From QNYZ01 sp964577615 (GTDB lineage Bacteria; Desulfobacterota; Desulfobacteria; Desulfobacterales; QNYZ01): a DNA stretch of 64,000 nt. This document shows positions 33,445-42,968 of the stretch, piece after piece. Made by a program: the position numbers and the translations under genes. How positions within the stretch are numbered: position 1 is the stretch's first letter; the number at the start of each line of letters is the position of its first letter. Location: the NCBI GenBank assembly GCA_964577615.1, contig CAZNZW010000008.1, forward strand, positions 6,846 through 70,845. Direction: 5' to 3'. The notes below the pieces were generated by a model that searched no databases, was not told where the DNA came from, and saw only the letters and a list, made by a program, of their open reading frames with translations.

Positions 33445-35133
33445 ATGACAGACGCTCCCCAAACCGACCATTCCACCGCCGCCGCAGAAAAAACCGTGAA
33501 TGTAGCGGTCCACCTGGCGCGGATGGCACGTGATTTTCCGTATCGAAAAGCGGTTATCCAGCCCGTCGGGCGCGACCACCAGAACCGGGTGGCCTATTCC
33601 CACCTGACCTTCCGGCAGCTGCACCGGGAATCCGACTGTCTGGCCCACGGCCTCGATCAGGCCGGCATTTCCGCGGGTGTCCGGACGGTTTTGATGGTCC
33701 CGCCCAGCCCGGATTTTTTTGTTCTGATTTTCGCCCTTTTCAAGGTCGGCGCCGTCCCGGTCATCGTGGATCCGGGCATGGGAATCCAGCGCATGCTCCG
33801 CTGCCTGCGGGGAACGGAGCCAACAGCTTTCATCGGTATTTCCAAGGCCCATGTCCTGCGTTTTTTTTATCCCCGTTTTTTCCGCAGCGTCACGCATTGG
33901 GTCACCGTGGGGCGGCGCTGGTTCTGGAGCGGCCGGACCCTGGATCAATTGCTCGTCAAACCCTGGACACCCTATCCGGCCAACCCCACCCGGCGGGATG
34001 AGACCGCCGCCATTCTGTTCACCACGGGAAGCACCGGCCCGGCCAAGGGTGCCGTCTATACCCACGGCAATTTTGACGCCCAGGTGGCGCTGATCCGTTC
34101 CCATTTCAATATTGCCCCCGGTGAAATTGACCTGCCCACCTTCCCTCTGTTTTCGCTGTTTGATCCGGCCCTGGGAATGACCGCCGTGATCCCCGACATG
34201 GACCCGACCCGGCCGGCCCGGGCCCATCCGGTCAAAATCATCGAAGCCATCATTGATCATGGCATCACCAACATGTTCGCATCCCCGGCCCTGCTCAAAC
34301 GTCTGGGAGAATACGGCCGGGACCGGGACATCCGCCTGCCGTCCCTGCGGCGGGTCATTTCGGCCGGGGCGCCGGTGTCGCCGGATGTCATCGACCTGTT
34401 TTCCCGCATGCTGCCGCGCCATGCCGAAGTGCACACCCCGTACGGCGCCACGGAAGCCATGCCCGTCGCATCCATTGCCAGCCACGAAATCCTGAAAAAC
34501 ACCCGGCAGATGAGCGCCAAGGGTTTCGGCATCTGCGTCGGGCGCCCCATTGACGGCATTGACGTTAAAATCATTAAAATCACGGACGACCCGATTGACC
34601 GGTGGCGGGATGATCTGGTTCTGCCCGCCGGGCGAATCGGAGAAATCACTGCCTGCGGACCGCCGGTCACGCGCCGGTACTATGCGGATCCCCCGGCCGA
34701 TGCGCTGGCAAAGATAAAAGACGGCGACGGTTTCCGGCACCGGATGGGGGATCTGGGATGGATCGACAGTTCCGGGCGAATCTGGTTTTGCGGACGCAAA
34801 AACCATCGGGTCATCATCAATGAAAACGATGCGCTCTATTCAATTCCCTGCGAATCAATCTACAACAACCACCCGGATGTTTCCCGCAGCGCCCTGGTGG
34901 GCGTGGGAGACGCCCCGCACCAAACCCCGGTCATCTGTATCGAGCTGAAAGAAGACGTTTCCCCGCAGGCGCATGAGCGAATCCAGGCTGAACTGGTGGC
35001 ACTTGGCAAAACCAGTCCGCATACAAAGGCGGTAAAAGAGGTGCTTTTCCACGACGCTTTTCCCGTGGATATTCGCCATAACGCCAAGATTTTCCGCGAA
35101 CAGCTCGCCCAATGGGCCGAAGAACAGATGTAG
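33445..35133 (+). CDS. oleC: OleC: AMP-dependent beta-lactone synthetase
   Basis: ANL-superfamily adenylating enzyme of 562 residues. P-loop TTGSTGPAKG at residues 193-202, PYGATEAMP, and GDLGWIDSSGRIWFCGRKNH near the hinge are present. OleC converts a 2-alkyl-3-hydroxyacid to a beta-lactone using ATP. The ADP-forming lysine end is in HNAKIFREQLAQWAEE. ATG 33445 is given; TTG 33433 sits closer to AAGGA and adds four residues, so the start is uncertain. A 111-nt gap separates it from oleB. OleD, the reductase needed between OleA and OleC, is absent from the window. Confidence 0.87.
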   Translation: MTDAPQTDHSTAAAEKTVNVAVHLARMARDFPYRKAVIQPVGRDHQNRVAYSHLTFRQLHRESDCLAHGLDQAGISAGVRTVLMVPPSPDFFVLIFALFKVGAVPVIVDPGMGIQRMLRCLRGTEPTAFIGISKAHVLRFFYPRFFRSVTHWVTVGRRWFWSGRTLDQLLVKPWTPYPANPTRRDETAAILFTTGSTGPAKGAVYTHGNFDAQVALIRSHFNIAPGEIDLPTFPLFSLFDPALGMTAVIPDMDPTRPARAHPVKIIEAIIDHGITNMFASPALLKRLGEYGRDRDIRLPSLRRVISAGAPVSPDVIDLFSRMLPRHAEVHTPYGATEAMPVASIASHEILKNTRQMSAKGFGICVGRPIDGIDVKIIKITDDPIDRWRDDLVLPAGRIGEITACGPPVTRRYYADPPADALAKIKDGDGFRHRMGDLGWIDSSGRIWFCGRKNHRVIINENDALYSIPCESIYNNHPDVSRSALVGVGDAPHQTPVICIELKEDVSPQAHERIQAELVALGKTSPHTKAVKEVLFHDAFPVDIRHNAKIFREQLAQWAEEQM

Positions 35134-35228
35134 ATGGCGCCTCTGTTGAAACCGAAAAACCGATCCAATGCCATAGAGCGGGGAACAATGCCCCTTTTTA
35201 ATACCATTGTCCAAAGAAGGAGATCGCC

Positions 35229-35747
35229 ATGGAATTATCCGGAAAAAACTTTATCGTGCTGGCCGAGGAGATGGTAAACGATCAGGAATTCTGGTACCCC
35301 TATTTCCGGCTCCAGGAAGCCGGCGCCAGGGTGACTGTTGTGGGTTCGGGCAGTGCCGACCATTATACCGGCAAGGCCGGCACCCACATCGAAGTCGATG
35401 CCGCCGCCGACCAGATATCGCTGGAAAAATACGATGGCATCGTGATTCCCGGCGGATACGCCCCGGATCACCTGCGCCGCTATCCGGCGGTGCTGCATCT
35501 GGTAAAACGGCTTTTTGAAACCGGGAAAGTCGTGGCCGCCATCTGCCATGCGGGCTGGGTGCTTGTTTCCGCGGAGATTCTACGCGATCGCCAGGTGACT
35601 TCCTACATCGCCATCAAGGATGATCTGGTCAATGCCGGCGCCCGATGGACAGACGCTGAAGTGGTCATCGACGGTAATCTGGTAACGAGCCGCACCCCGG
35701 CGGATCTGCCCGCCTTCATGCGGGCCATCATCAGCGTCGCCGCCTGA
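35229..35747 (+). CDS. DJ-1/PfpI-family protein
   Basis: Protein of 172 residues with the class I glutamine amidotransferase-like fold. The nucleophile-elbow cysteine is in VVAAICHAGWVLVSA, and the conserved acidic segment is YDGIVIPGGYAPDHLR. Family members are stress-related deglycases/glyoxalases or peptidases; the exact activity is not decided by sequence. Strong Shine-Dalgarno AAGGAG. It is near, but not coupled to, oleC. Confidence 0.85.
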   Translation: MELSGKNFIVLAEEMVNDQEFWYPYFRLQEAGARVTVVGSGSADHYTGKAGTHIEVDAAADQISLEKYDGIVIPGGYAPDHLRRYPAVLHLVKRLFETGKVVAAICHAGWVLVSAEILRDRQVTSYIAIKDDLVNAGARWTDAEVVIDGNLVTSRTPADLPAFMRAIISVAA

Positions 35748-35798
35748 CGGCATGACGCCTGCCGGTGACCCGCAAAATTAACGAAAGTCCGTGCCTGC

Positions 35799-36668
35799 AT
35801 GTCACAACCCCAGTCCATACGCACCCTGCTCCGGGAACACAAAGCCCTGCTCATCGTCATGATCGTGGGGATTATCCTGCTGGAAGTTGAGATTTTTGCT
35901 TTTGCCGCCCTGAAAACGGGCCGAAAGTCGGTGCTCGAAATTCGCGACAAGCAGGGGAATCTGATCCATGTCACCGACGGCGACCATCTGAGCTCATTCA
36001 ACAAATACTACTTTGAGCAGACCTTCGGCCCCCTGACGCAATACCAGACCCGCCTGGCCGTCAAAGACCGCCCCTTCCCCTTCCGCGCCTGGTTCGCTGC
36101 GGCCGTGGGCATTCCCGTCGGCGCCGTCCTCCTGTTCGGCTTTGTCGTCCGGGCCTATCTGGCCATCGTCCACGGTGACGTTCTGGCCGGAGATACGGCC
36201 CCACACCCGGCGAATGCCCCGGGCTCCCGTCTGCAGCGGATCATCGGCCACCTCCGGCGAACGAATGTTTTTATTCTCGGGGCGGGGATTTTCCTGCTTG
36301 CGGCAGGATACTGGATCGTTCCCAACATGATCACCTACCTGGGACGCGCCAGCCTCGATACAATCATCCGATATAAATGGATTTTTCTGCCCGCGGCAAC
36401 CGTCTTGGCCGCCATTGTCGTCTGGATTATCTATCTGCGCTATCTGCTGGCCAGGGCGGCCATCGCCAGCCAGGCGGAAGTTGAGAAATACCAGCTCCGG
36501 CTCACCATGGAAAATACTGCCCCGCTGGCGCTGACACATGACGCCCGCTCTGGAGACAGCGCCGCTGATGCCGCCAACCCCGCCACCGGTAATCCGCCCC
36601 GTGCCGGTGACACGCCGGCAGCGGGCCGGCGGCCGGCCGCTCAGTCAAACACCGACACGCCGGTATAA
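35799..36668 (+). CDS. Hypothetical membrane protein
   Basis: I do not recognise this 289-residue protein. It has about four hydrophobic segments (near 18-38, 100-125, 155-178 and 195-215), a soluble stretch after the first (GRKSVLEIRDKQGNLIHVTD), a charged segment after the last, and a C-terminal tail rich in Ala, Pro, Gly and Asp. The tail's coding sequence overlaps the end of convergent purB by 28 nt. ATG start without a strong Shine-Dalgarno. Confidence 0.6.
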   Translation: MSQPQSIRTLLREHKALLIVMIVGIILLEVEIFAFAALKTGRKSVLEIRDKQGNLIHVTDGDHLSSFNKYYFEQTFGPLTQYQTRLAVKDRPFPFRAWFAAAVGIPVGAVLLFGFVVRAYLAIVHGDVLAGDTAPHPANAPGSRLQRIIGHLRRTNVFILGAGIFLLAAGYWIVPNMITYLGRASLDTIIRYKWIFLPAATVLAAIVVWIIYLRYLLARAAIASQAEVEKYQLRLTMENTAPLALTHDARSGDSAADAANPATGNPPRAGDTPAAGRRPAAQSNTDTPV

Positions 36669-37996
36669 TTTTCCGGCGTTATCTGCATTAATTCGGCTTT
36701 CACGGCATCCGTGACATCCAGCCCTTCGATAAATACCGCCAGCGTTTCTTCCGTTATGGTCCCATGGGTACGGGTCAGCGCCTTCAACGCCTCGTAGGGT
36801 TTCGGATATCCTTCCCGGCGCAGAACCGTCTGAATACCTTCCGCCACCACCGCCCAGTGATCGTGCAGATCCGCCAGAATGGCCGCTTCGTTGAGCACCA
36901 GTTTATTCAGCCCTTTCTGTATCGATTTCAAAGCGATCAGGGTATGGGCCAGCGGCATGCCGGTATTGCGCGTGACCGTTGAATCGGTCAGATCCCGCTG
37001 CAGCCGTGAAACAGGCAGTTTTCCGGACAGGTGGGAAAACAGGGCGTTGGCCAGCCCCAGATTGCCTTCCGCATTTTCGAAATCGATGGGGTTGACCTTA
37101 TGGGGCATGGCGGAAGACCCCACCTCGTTGGCAATGATTTTCTGCTTGAAATAATTAAGGGAAATATATGCCCAGATATCCCGGCAGCTGTCGATCAGGA
37201 TGGTATTGATCCGCCGGACGCCGTCGCAGAAGGCCGCCAGATGGTCATACGGTTCAATCTGGGTGGTGACCGCCGTGCGGTCCAGATCGAGGACGTCATT
37301 GACCAGATAGTCGGCAAACGCGGGCCAGTCGATATCCGGATAGGCCACTTTGTGCGCATTGAAATTCCCGGTGGCGCCGCCAAATTTAGCGGCATACGGC
37401 ACCTGGGCCAGCAGGGACCGCTGCCGTTCGAGCCGATGTACGAAAACATAGATTTCTTTTCCCAGGATCGTCGGCGATGCCGGTTGTCCGTGGGTGCGGG
37501 CCAGCATCGGTATACCTCGCCACTCGCGGGCCAGCCGGATCATCTGGTTCATGGTTTCGTCCAGTTCCGGCCGGATCACGCTCTGCCAGGCGTCTTTGAG
37601 CATCAGGGGCAGAGCGGTATTATTGATATCCTGGGAAGTCAGGCCAAAATGGATAAATTCCTGACAGGATGTCAGCGCCAGCGATGTAAATTTTTCCTTT
37701 AAAAAATATTCGACCGCCTTGACATCGTGGTTGGTTGTTTTCTCGATGGCCTTGACCCGTTCGGCGTCGGCCAGTGTAAACTTCCGGTAGAGATCCCGTA
37801 AGGCCTGCTGCGCCCCGGCATCAACACCCTTGAGCTGGGGCAGCGGCAGCTGGCAGAGCGCGATAAAGTATTCAACCTCCACCATCACCCGATAACGGAT
37901 CAATGCTTTTTCAGAAAAATAATCAGCCAGTGGTGCGACTGCCTGGCGATAGCGCCCGTCCACGGGAGAGATCGCCGTTAACATATTTAATTCCAT
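36641..37996 (-). CDS. purB: Adenylosuccinate lyase
   Basis: Purine-biosynthesis lyase of 451 residues that splits SAICAR and adenylosuccinate. Starts MELNMLTAISPVDGRYRQAV, the N-terminus typical of the E. coli PurB class, and carries the fumarase/ASL signature SSAMPHKVNPIDFENAEGN. TSQDINNTALPL and ARTHGQPASPT are the other active-site blocks. ATG 37996 is chosen because CAGGAGA lies 7 nt upstream; the upstream alternative adds 16 unconserved residues. Confidence 0.94.
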   Translation of the reverse strand: MELNMLTAISPVDGRYRQAVAPLADYFSEKALIRYRVMVEVEYFIALCQLPLPQLKGVDAGAQQALRDLYRKFTLADAERVKAIEKTTNHDVKAVEYFLKEKFTSLALTSCQEFIHFGLTSQDINNTALPLMLKDAWQSVIRPELDETMNQMIRLAREWRGIPMLARTHGQPASPTILGKEIYVFVHRLERQRSLLAQVPYAAKFGGATGNFNAHKVAYPDIDWPAFADYLVNDVLDLDRTAVTTQIEPYDHLAAFCDGVRRINTILIDSCRDIWAYISLNYFKQKIIANEVGSSAMPHKVNPIDFENAEGNLGLANALFSHLSGKLPVSRLQRDLTDSTVTRNTGMPLAHTLIALKSIQKGLNKLVLNEAAILADLHDHWAVVAEGIQTVLRREGYPKPYEALKALTRTHGTITEETLAVFIEGLDVTDAVKAELMQITPENYTGVSVFD

Positions 37997-38173
37997 TCCC
38001 GTCTCCTGAATCCCTTCCACCGGCCCGGCATTCAACAATCGCACAGGGCTGCCGCTGTCAGGATTATTGTCTTTTCTCCGACTGGTTTGAGTGTATCTTT
38101 AATCTTTAAAATCTACCATTCGCCCGATAAAAACGCGCTTCCGGCACACCTTCAGCTTTATGGCCTGCGCGCC

Positions 38174-38623
38174 TCAGGTTTTGAGCGTGAGCGCCGTTCC
38201 ATAGGCAATGGCCTCCACGCAGCCAACGCCTTTTTTATTGGCCCGCCGGCCGATGGATGCCGTTTCAATGCGGACATTGATGATGGCGGTGGCATCGGGC
38301 GCCGCTGCCCGCATCCGCAGAAGGGCCTCCCGCCGGGCCCGGTCGAGCAGTGTTTCATAAGACACCACCGTCCCCCCGAAGATGTTCCGCAGAGAAGCCA
38401 GCAGCCGCTTGAAATAGTCCACGGAGATAACGGCGCTGCCGGCAACGAGTGCCGCCGCCCGGACTTCGTTTTCCGGGTATGACAGGTTTTCAAGGGTAAC
38501 GATCGGTTGCGACAGGTGTGCCGCCTCCCTTTTTTCGATGGAACGGAAATGGCGTTTTTCAGCCATGCTGCCGGCAAAGTAGCCCAGCGTCACCAGAACC
38601 AGAAAAACAAAAATATTAATCAA
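38174..38623 (-). CDS. YbjQ/DUF74-like protein with N-terminal membrane anchor
   Basis: Protein of about 150 residues when read from TTG 38621-38623, which has GAGAG upstream and removes an unlikely N-terminus. A membrane segment (LINIFVFLVLVTLGYF) precedes a YbjQ-like domain: ENEVRAAALVAGSAVISVDYF, LRNIFGGTVVSYE, LDRARREALLRMRAAA, ATAIINVRIETASIG. These are the same blocks as in the upstream neighbour, so the genes are duplicates with divergence. The YbjQ family is called heavy-metal-binding, but its role is poorly known. Confidence 0.65.
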   Translation of the reverse strand: MINIFVFLVLVTLGYFAGSMAEKRHFRSIEKREAAHLSQPIVTLENLSYPENEVRAAALVAGSAVISVDYFKRLLASLRNIFGGTVVSYETLLDRARREALLRMRAAAPDATAIINVRIETASIGRRANKKGVGCVEAIAYGTALTLKT

Positions 38624-38633
38624 GGCACTCTCT

Positions 38634-38948
38634 CTATTCCACCCGGACGGCCGTGCCGTAAACGTATAATTCCGCGGCGCCCTGGGTGATGGAAGAAGTG
38701 GAAAACCGCACATTAACGATGGCAGTGGCACCGAGCTGTTCGGCTTGCTGGATCATTCGGGATGTGGCCTGGCGGCGGGATTCCTGCAGCAGCTTGGTAT
38801 ACCCCTTCAGCTCGCCGCCGATAATATTTTTCAGGCTGGCCATAATGTCCCGGCCGATATGTTTGGCCCGGATGGTGTTCCCCGAAACCATGCCGAAGTG
38901 CTCGACAATCGTTTTTCCGGGGATTGTTTCAATATTGGTGACAATCAT
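38634..38948 (-). CDS. YbjQ/DUF74 family protein
   Basis: Compact YbjQ-family protein of 104 residues, the normal family length. Blocks: TNIETIPGKTIVEHFGMVSG, RAKHIGRDIMASLKNIIGGE, ESRRQATSRMIQQAEQLGAT and AIVNVRFSTSS. YbjQ proteins form pentamers and have been proposed to bind metals; function is not settled. It lies 10 nt before the membrane-anchored duplicate and 30 nt after the FabH-like gene on the same strand. Confidence 0.85.
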   Translation of the reverse strand: MIVTNIETIPGKTIVEHFGMVSGNTIRAKHIGRDIMASLKNIIGGELKGYTKLLQESRRQATSRMIQQAEQLGATAIVNVRFSTSSITQGAAELYVYGTAVRVE

Positions 38949-38978
38949 GGGTATTTCCTTTCGCGGCTGATGATTTTT

Positions 38979-40517
38979 TTACTTCTTTCTCTGTAAAAAT
39001 GAGCTTCGGGTCATGCCGGCGCCCACGGAATCATTTAAGATAATCCGGGCCCGGCGCAACGCATCGAGATTGCGATTAATCGGGATTCCCTGGATTGAAT
39101 CTGGTTTCAGGGCGCCGCGCTGCAGATCGTATGGCAGCCGCTGCATGCAGACCACCGAGCAGTTCCCCCGGGTATGAATATTGGTCACCGCCTTGTTGGC
39201 AAGAAATGACGACACCTCGCTTTTGACGTCCCTGGCGCCATCGGCCAGCAGCTGCTCAAGAGTCAGGGGGATCATGGCAAAATTGGCCTGGTGCTCGATC
39301 AGCAGGTCGATGTCCCGGATAGTCAGCTGGTGGGATGCCAGCAATTTGCTCAAATGGAAACCCGCTCCGCGGGTGGCATAGAGAAAGACGCCTTTACCGT
39401 CCATTTCTCCATACACATCGCCATCGCTTTCTTTTTTTTCCGCCTGAATAAAATGCCCGAAGCATCCATGGGTGCTGGTGGCCGCGTCAACAATACCGTA
39501 TTTCGGCGACACAAAGTCAAACCCCCTCCCCTGGTGAACGGTAACCCGCAGGCGGCCATCGGCACGGGTACGGACAGCCGCAACCGTATGGTATTTTCCC
39601 GAGCGGACATACGCCCGGGCAATCAGATCAACAATCCCCGGTTGTCCCGTCATGGTCATGATATCAAACGCAAAACTATTGACCTTTTCCTCATAAAAAC
39701 GCAACGCATCCTTGAAACGGGTAAATACGCCGGCATCAACCGCTTCCGGGTACATCAGTTCCACCATCCGGTGCTGAACCCGGGCCGCCGTTGCCGGTAC
39801 CCGGTATTCTATTTTTCCCAGATGATTGTCGACGATCAGGCCGTCGACGCGCTGGCCGTCGGTGACTTCGAGTACCGCCCGGGCAATGGCATCGACCGGA
39901 TCGGTTCCCAATGGGTATTCGGCAGGTTCAGACACGGCGTCATTTCCCGCCAGATCAAAGGCGCCGTGTGTCTGAAAAGCGGTGGCCAGGGCATCATCGC
40001 CGAAAATTATCGACGCCGTATCCGATGACCGGAACGCATTGGCCCTGTGAATATTTTCAGCGCCGACGATCACCGAAAGATCGTCCGGAGACAGCACCCC
40101 CGTGGCCGACAGCATCAAAAGCATTTCAACGGCCACATTATAGCCGGGACAGCCGGCATACAGGTCGATGGCCACCAGATCGGGATTTTCGTTTTTGATC
40201 ACTTCCCAGGGAAATCGAACGAGCGGGCCGGGATCGTATTTATCTTCACCGATATTGGTCGCGCCAATCAGAAAACGGACCCGGGACGGATCCACCGCCG
40301 GATCGCTGAGCAGGTCCTTCAGCGCCAGCACACCGATCCGGGTATCTTCGGGGGCCGCCATCCGCGTCCGGACCCCTATGCGTTCCTCGATCGTCTGGCT
40401 GTTTACCGGGACGTTATTTTTAAACACCATTCCCTTGTCTTCGTAGTAGCTGTTGTCCACCAGTGTACCGCCATTCCAGGCCCCATAGGCCAGAATGGAC
40501 AAGATCGATTCTGTCAT
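38979..40517 (-). CDS. FabH-like (KAS III superfamily) condensing enzyme of unusual length
   Basis: Thiolase-superfamily protein of 512 residues, about 180 longer than FabH. A catalytic-type Cys is at C123 in IDLYAGCPGYNVAVEML, a His in LLIEHQANFAM, and GNCSVVCM stands where FabH has its Asn loop. Between them is an inserted region (about 200-350) that I cannot assign. ATG 40517 is chosen because AAGGGA lies about 9 nt upstream. Possible roles are a starter-unit or acyl-CoA condensing enzyme; it is not adjacent to either lipid cluster. Confidence 0.7.
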   Translation of the reverse strand: MTESILSILAYGAWNGGTLVDNSYYEDKGMVFKNNVPVNSQTIEERIGVRTRMAAPEDTRIGVLALKDLLSDPAVDPSRVRFLIGATNIGEDKYDPGPLVRFPWEVIKNENPDLVAIDLYAGCPGYNVAVEMLLMLSATGVLSPDDLSVIVGAENIHRANAFRSSDTASIIFGDDALATAFQTHGAFDLAGNDAVSEPAEYPLGTDPVDAIARAVLEVTDGQRVDGLIVDNHLGKIEYRVPATAARVQHRMVELMYPEAVDAGVFTRFKDALRFYEEKVNSFAFDIMTMTGQPGIVDLIARAYVRSGKYHTVAAVRTRADGRLRVTVHQGRGFDFVSPKYGIVDAATSTHGCFGHFIQAEKKESDGDVYGEMDGKGVFLYATRGAGFHLSKLLASHQLTIRDIDLLIEHQANFAMIPLTLEQLLADGARDVKSEVSSFLANKAVTNIHTRGNCSVVCMQRLPYDLQRGALKPDSIQGIPINRNLDALRRARIILNDSVGAGMTRSSFLQRKK

Positions 40518-40683
40518 GAATATCATTCCCTTCGCAAGAAAGTATATGGGTGGGCATTGGGCGTATCATGCACGGGAAGTTCTATTGCCCCGATGAGATG
40601 ATTTTAAAATTACCCTGTTTGGAAAGTCAATAGTCATTGCTGAAAAAGGCTGCCGGCCGGATGGATTGGACAAAAAAAAGACA

Positions 40684-40712
40684 TTTACAAAAACGACTAA
40701 ATTTATTATAGA
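40684..40712 (+). promoter_or_regulatory. Sigma-70-like promoter for the 40790 gene
   Basis: TTTACA (40684-40689) and TATAGA (40707-40712) are 17 nt apart in an A/T-rich part of the 272-nt divergent gap. It would drive the gene at 40790 on the plus strand. Nothing else is recognised in this gap. Confidence 0.45.
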
Positions 40713-40789
40713 TGTCATGCTCAACTCCGTCTGGAACGGTTCAGTATTTTACATGCCGATTCAAACCATACTGATTCAAAGGGGACATT

Positions 40790-41707
40790 ATGGGGAAAAA
40801 CAGCCTGATCAAATCCACTGCGAAAAAGAAGAAAAAGCCATCCAAACCCTCCGCGCCCGCCACGCCCAAAGCCACGGAAAAACCGATCCCGAAAACAGGC
40901 ACGCCGCCGGTACCCAAAACCGGCGCCGCGGAAAAAACAGTAAAACCGGCGTCTCCTCCGGTGAAAAAAGCGGTACCCAAACCGCCGGAAACCAATAAAA
41001 CCGCCAGCGAAAAATCGGCGCCGACACCGCCGAAAACAGAGGCCCCCGCCCCGCCGGTGACGATTACCTACGATACGCCGCAGGCATCCGCGCCCCGGGA
41101 TCCGATGGACAAAACCCTGCTGATCGCCGCCGCCGCGATCCTTTTTCTGACGCTTCTCGTCATCGGTGCCAGCGTGACCAATACCGACAGGTATTATATT
41201 AAAACCCGGCCCATGGGGATCGAAATCTGGCGCGGCAAGTTCGCCCCGCTGGGAGAGAAGAAAGTCATGGCCCTGCCGGATATGACAGCGCCCGAGAAAG
41301 GAAAAACCGTCTACAGCCGTAACGATGTTTATCCGCTCATCTTTACGCATTACCTGAAAAAGGCCGACGCCCTGCTGGCCCGGCCGGGCATGCCCGACTA
41401 CGAAAGCATCCGGGCGTACCTGATCCGGGCCCAGAATTATGCCGTCACCAACGAACTGGCCGATGCCGCCTCCCGGCGCCTGGTCGCCATCGATTTCAAC
41501 AATCTGCTCTACCGGGCCGCAATCGCCGGGAACCAGAATACGGTGGAAGACCAGGAAAAGGCGCTCGACTACCTGGCCCGGGCCAGCCGCCTCAAACTGG
41601 ACGACAATCAGATTGACCAGGTCACCCGGCAGCGGGAAATCTGCAAAGAAAAACTGACCCGGCTGCAGAAAACCCGGGCCGCTGAAAATCAGGCGACGGG
41701 CGACTAA
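40790..41707 (+). CDS. Hypothetical membrane-anchored protein with Lys/Pro/Ala-rich N-terminus
   Basis: I do not recognise this 305-residue protein. Residues 1-100 are low-complexity, with Lys, Pro, Ala and Thr dominant. A single membrane segment follows (TLLIAAAAILFLTLLVIGAS, about 106-125). The remaining 180 residues are helical and charged, with an arrangement reminiscent of TPR-like pairs (YESIRAYLIRAQNYAVTNEL, EKALDYLARASRLKLDDNQ). A bitopic protein with a cytoplasmic basic tail and a periplasmic helical domain is likely. AGGGGA precedes the ATG. Confidence 0.6.
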   Translation: MGKNSLIKSTAKKKKKPSKPSAPATPKATEKPIPKTGTPPVPKTGAAEKTVKPASPPVKKAVPKPPETNKTASEKSAPTPPKTEAPAPPVTITYDTPQASAPRDPMDKTLLIAAAAILFLTLLVIGASVTNTDRYYIKTRPMGIEIWRGKFAPLGEKKVMALPDMTAPEKGKTVYSRNDVYPLIFTHYLKKADALLARPGMPDYESIRAYLIRAQNYAVTNELADAASRRLVAIDFNNLLYRAAIAGNQNTVEDQEKALDYLARASRLKLDDNQIDQVTRQREICKEKLTRLQKTRAAENQATGD

Positions 41708-41854
41708 AACGATTGCGTACCGGTGCCGGCAGACGCGGCATCGGTACGCCTGTCATGGCGCCCGCCGGGCATAAACCCATCCGCCGTTTCTGCCGGCGGC
41801 ACCGCTGATCTCTTTATCCTTCCATGGCCCCGCCCGTTTTTACCGTTTACCCGC

Positions 41855-42859
41855 TCACAGGTTCAGCTCACCGGCACGGATGCACGCCACCTGGTGGGAC
41901 GACGCGGATTCCCCGGCCACCGGAGCCAGGGCGGGCACCTCTTTGCGGCATGCCGTCACCGCGTGGGGACAGCGGGTATGAAAAACGCACCCCGCCGGAG
42001 GATGGATGGGCGACGGCACGTCACCGGCCAGCACCTGCGCTTTTTTCTTTACCGTCGGGTCGGGAATCGGGATCGCCGAAATCAGCGCCGCCGTATAGGG
42101 ATGCAGCGGATGGGCGTACAATGCTTCGGCATCGGCGTACTCCATGATCCTGCCCAGATACATGACCGCAATCCGGTCCGAAATATGTTTGACCACGGCC
42201 AGATCGTGGGCAATAAAAAGGTAGGCCAGCCCCATCTCCTTTTGAAGATCGAGGAGGAGGTTGAGGATCTGGGACTGGATCGACACATCCAGAGCGGAAA
42301 CCGGTTCATCGCATATAACGAGTTTTGGATTGAGCGCAATGGCCCGGGCAATACCCACCCGCTGCCGCTGGCCGCCGGAAAACTCATGGGGGAACCGGAC
42401 CATTGCCCGGGCGGGAAGCCCCACCCGGCGAAGCAGCTTCCGGACCCTGTCTTCACGGTCGGCGGGCGTGCCGATCCCGTGGATGACAAACGGCTCTTCG
42501 ATGATATTCCCGATGGTGTGCCGGGCGTTGAGCGATTCAAACGGGTCCTGGAAAATCATCTGCATTTCCCGCCGGGCGGCCCGCAGCTCGGCGCGATTGA
42601 GGCTGGACATGTCCCTGCCATCAAAAATCACCTGTCCGGCCGTGGGCGTATACAGCCGGAGAATACTCCGGCCGGCCGTGGTTTTTCCGCATCCCGACTC
42701 GCCGACCAGCCCGACCGTCTCCCCGGCCCGTATCGTCAGAGAGATATCATCGACGGCATAAACCGTGCCCACCCGGCGACGGAATACACCGCCCAGAACG
42801 GGAAAATGCATCTTCAGATGCCGGACGTCAAGAAGCGTATCAGGAGATTTATTTTTCAT
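41855..42859 (-). CDS. Peptide ABC transporter ATPase, OppF/DppF type
   Basis: ATPase of 334 residues. Walker A GESGCGKTTAGRS, signature FSGGQRQRVGIARAIAL, Walker B LVICDEPVSALDVS, and the C-terminal oligopeptide-transporter extension with CVFHTRCPHAV (cysteine-rich Opp tail). Last gene of the minus-strand Yej/Opp-type importer; the partner ATPase is 109 nt upstream. In classical Yej systems the two ATPase halves are fused as YejF; here they are separate. Confidence 0.92.
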   Translation of the reverse strand: MKNKSPDTLLDVRHLKMHFPVLGGVFRRRVGTVYAVDDISLTIRAGETVGLVGESGCGKTTAGRSILRLYTPTAGQVIFDGRDMSSLNRAELRAARREMQMIFQDPFESLNARHTIGNIIEEPFVIHGIGTPADREDRVRKLLRRVGLPARAMVRFPHEFSGGQRQRVGIARAIALNPKLVICDEPVSALDVSIQSQILNLLLDLQKEMGLAYLFIAHDLAVVKHISDRIAVMYLGRIMEYADAEALYAHPLHPYTAALISAIPIPDPTVKKKAQVLAGDVPSPIHPPAGCVFHTRCPHAVTACRKEVPALAPVAGESASSHQVACIRAGELNL

Positions 42860-42968
42860 TTTTCCTCAAAAAAACGGGTTGCGGACAGTGCCGTCTGAAA
42901 AAAACCGGCTCTGGATTTCCGCCGATCCCGGCCCGGTCGATCCATTCCTCTGCCTGTCGATCCCCTGC

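Noticed and set aside
32653..34806. Long open frame of 717 codons on the minus strand across oleB and oleC
   Set aside because: It is antisense to two well-supported genes, has low-complexity Gly/Asp/Arg-rich content typical of the shadow frame in GC-rich DNA, and has no recognisable domain.
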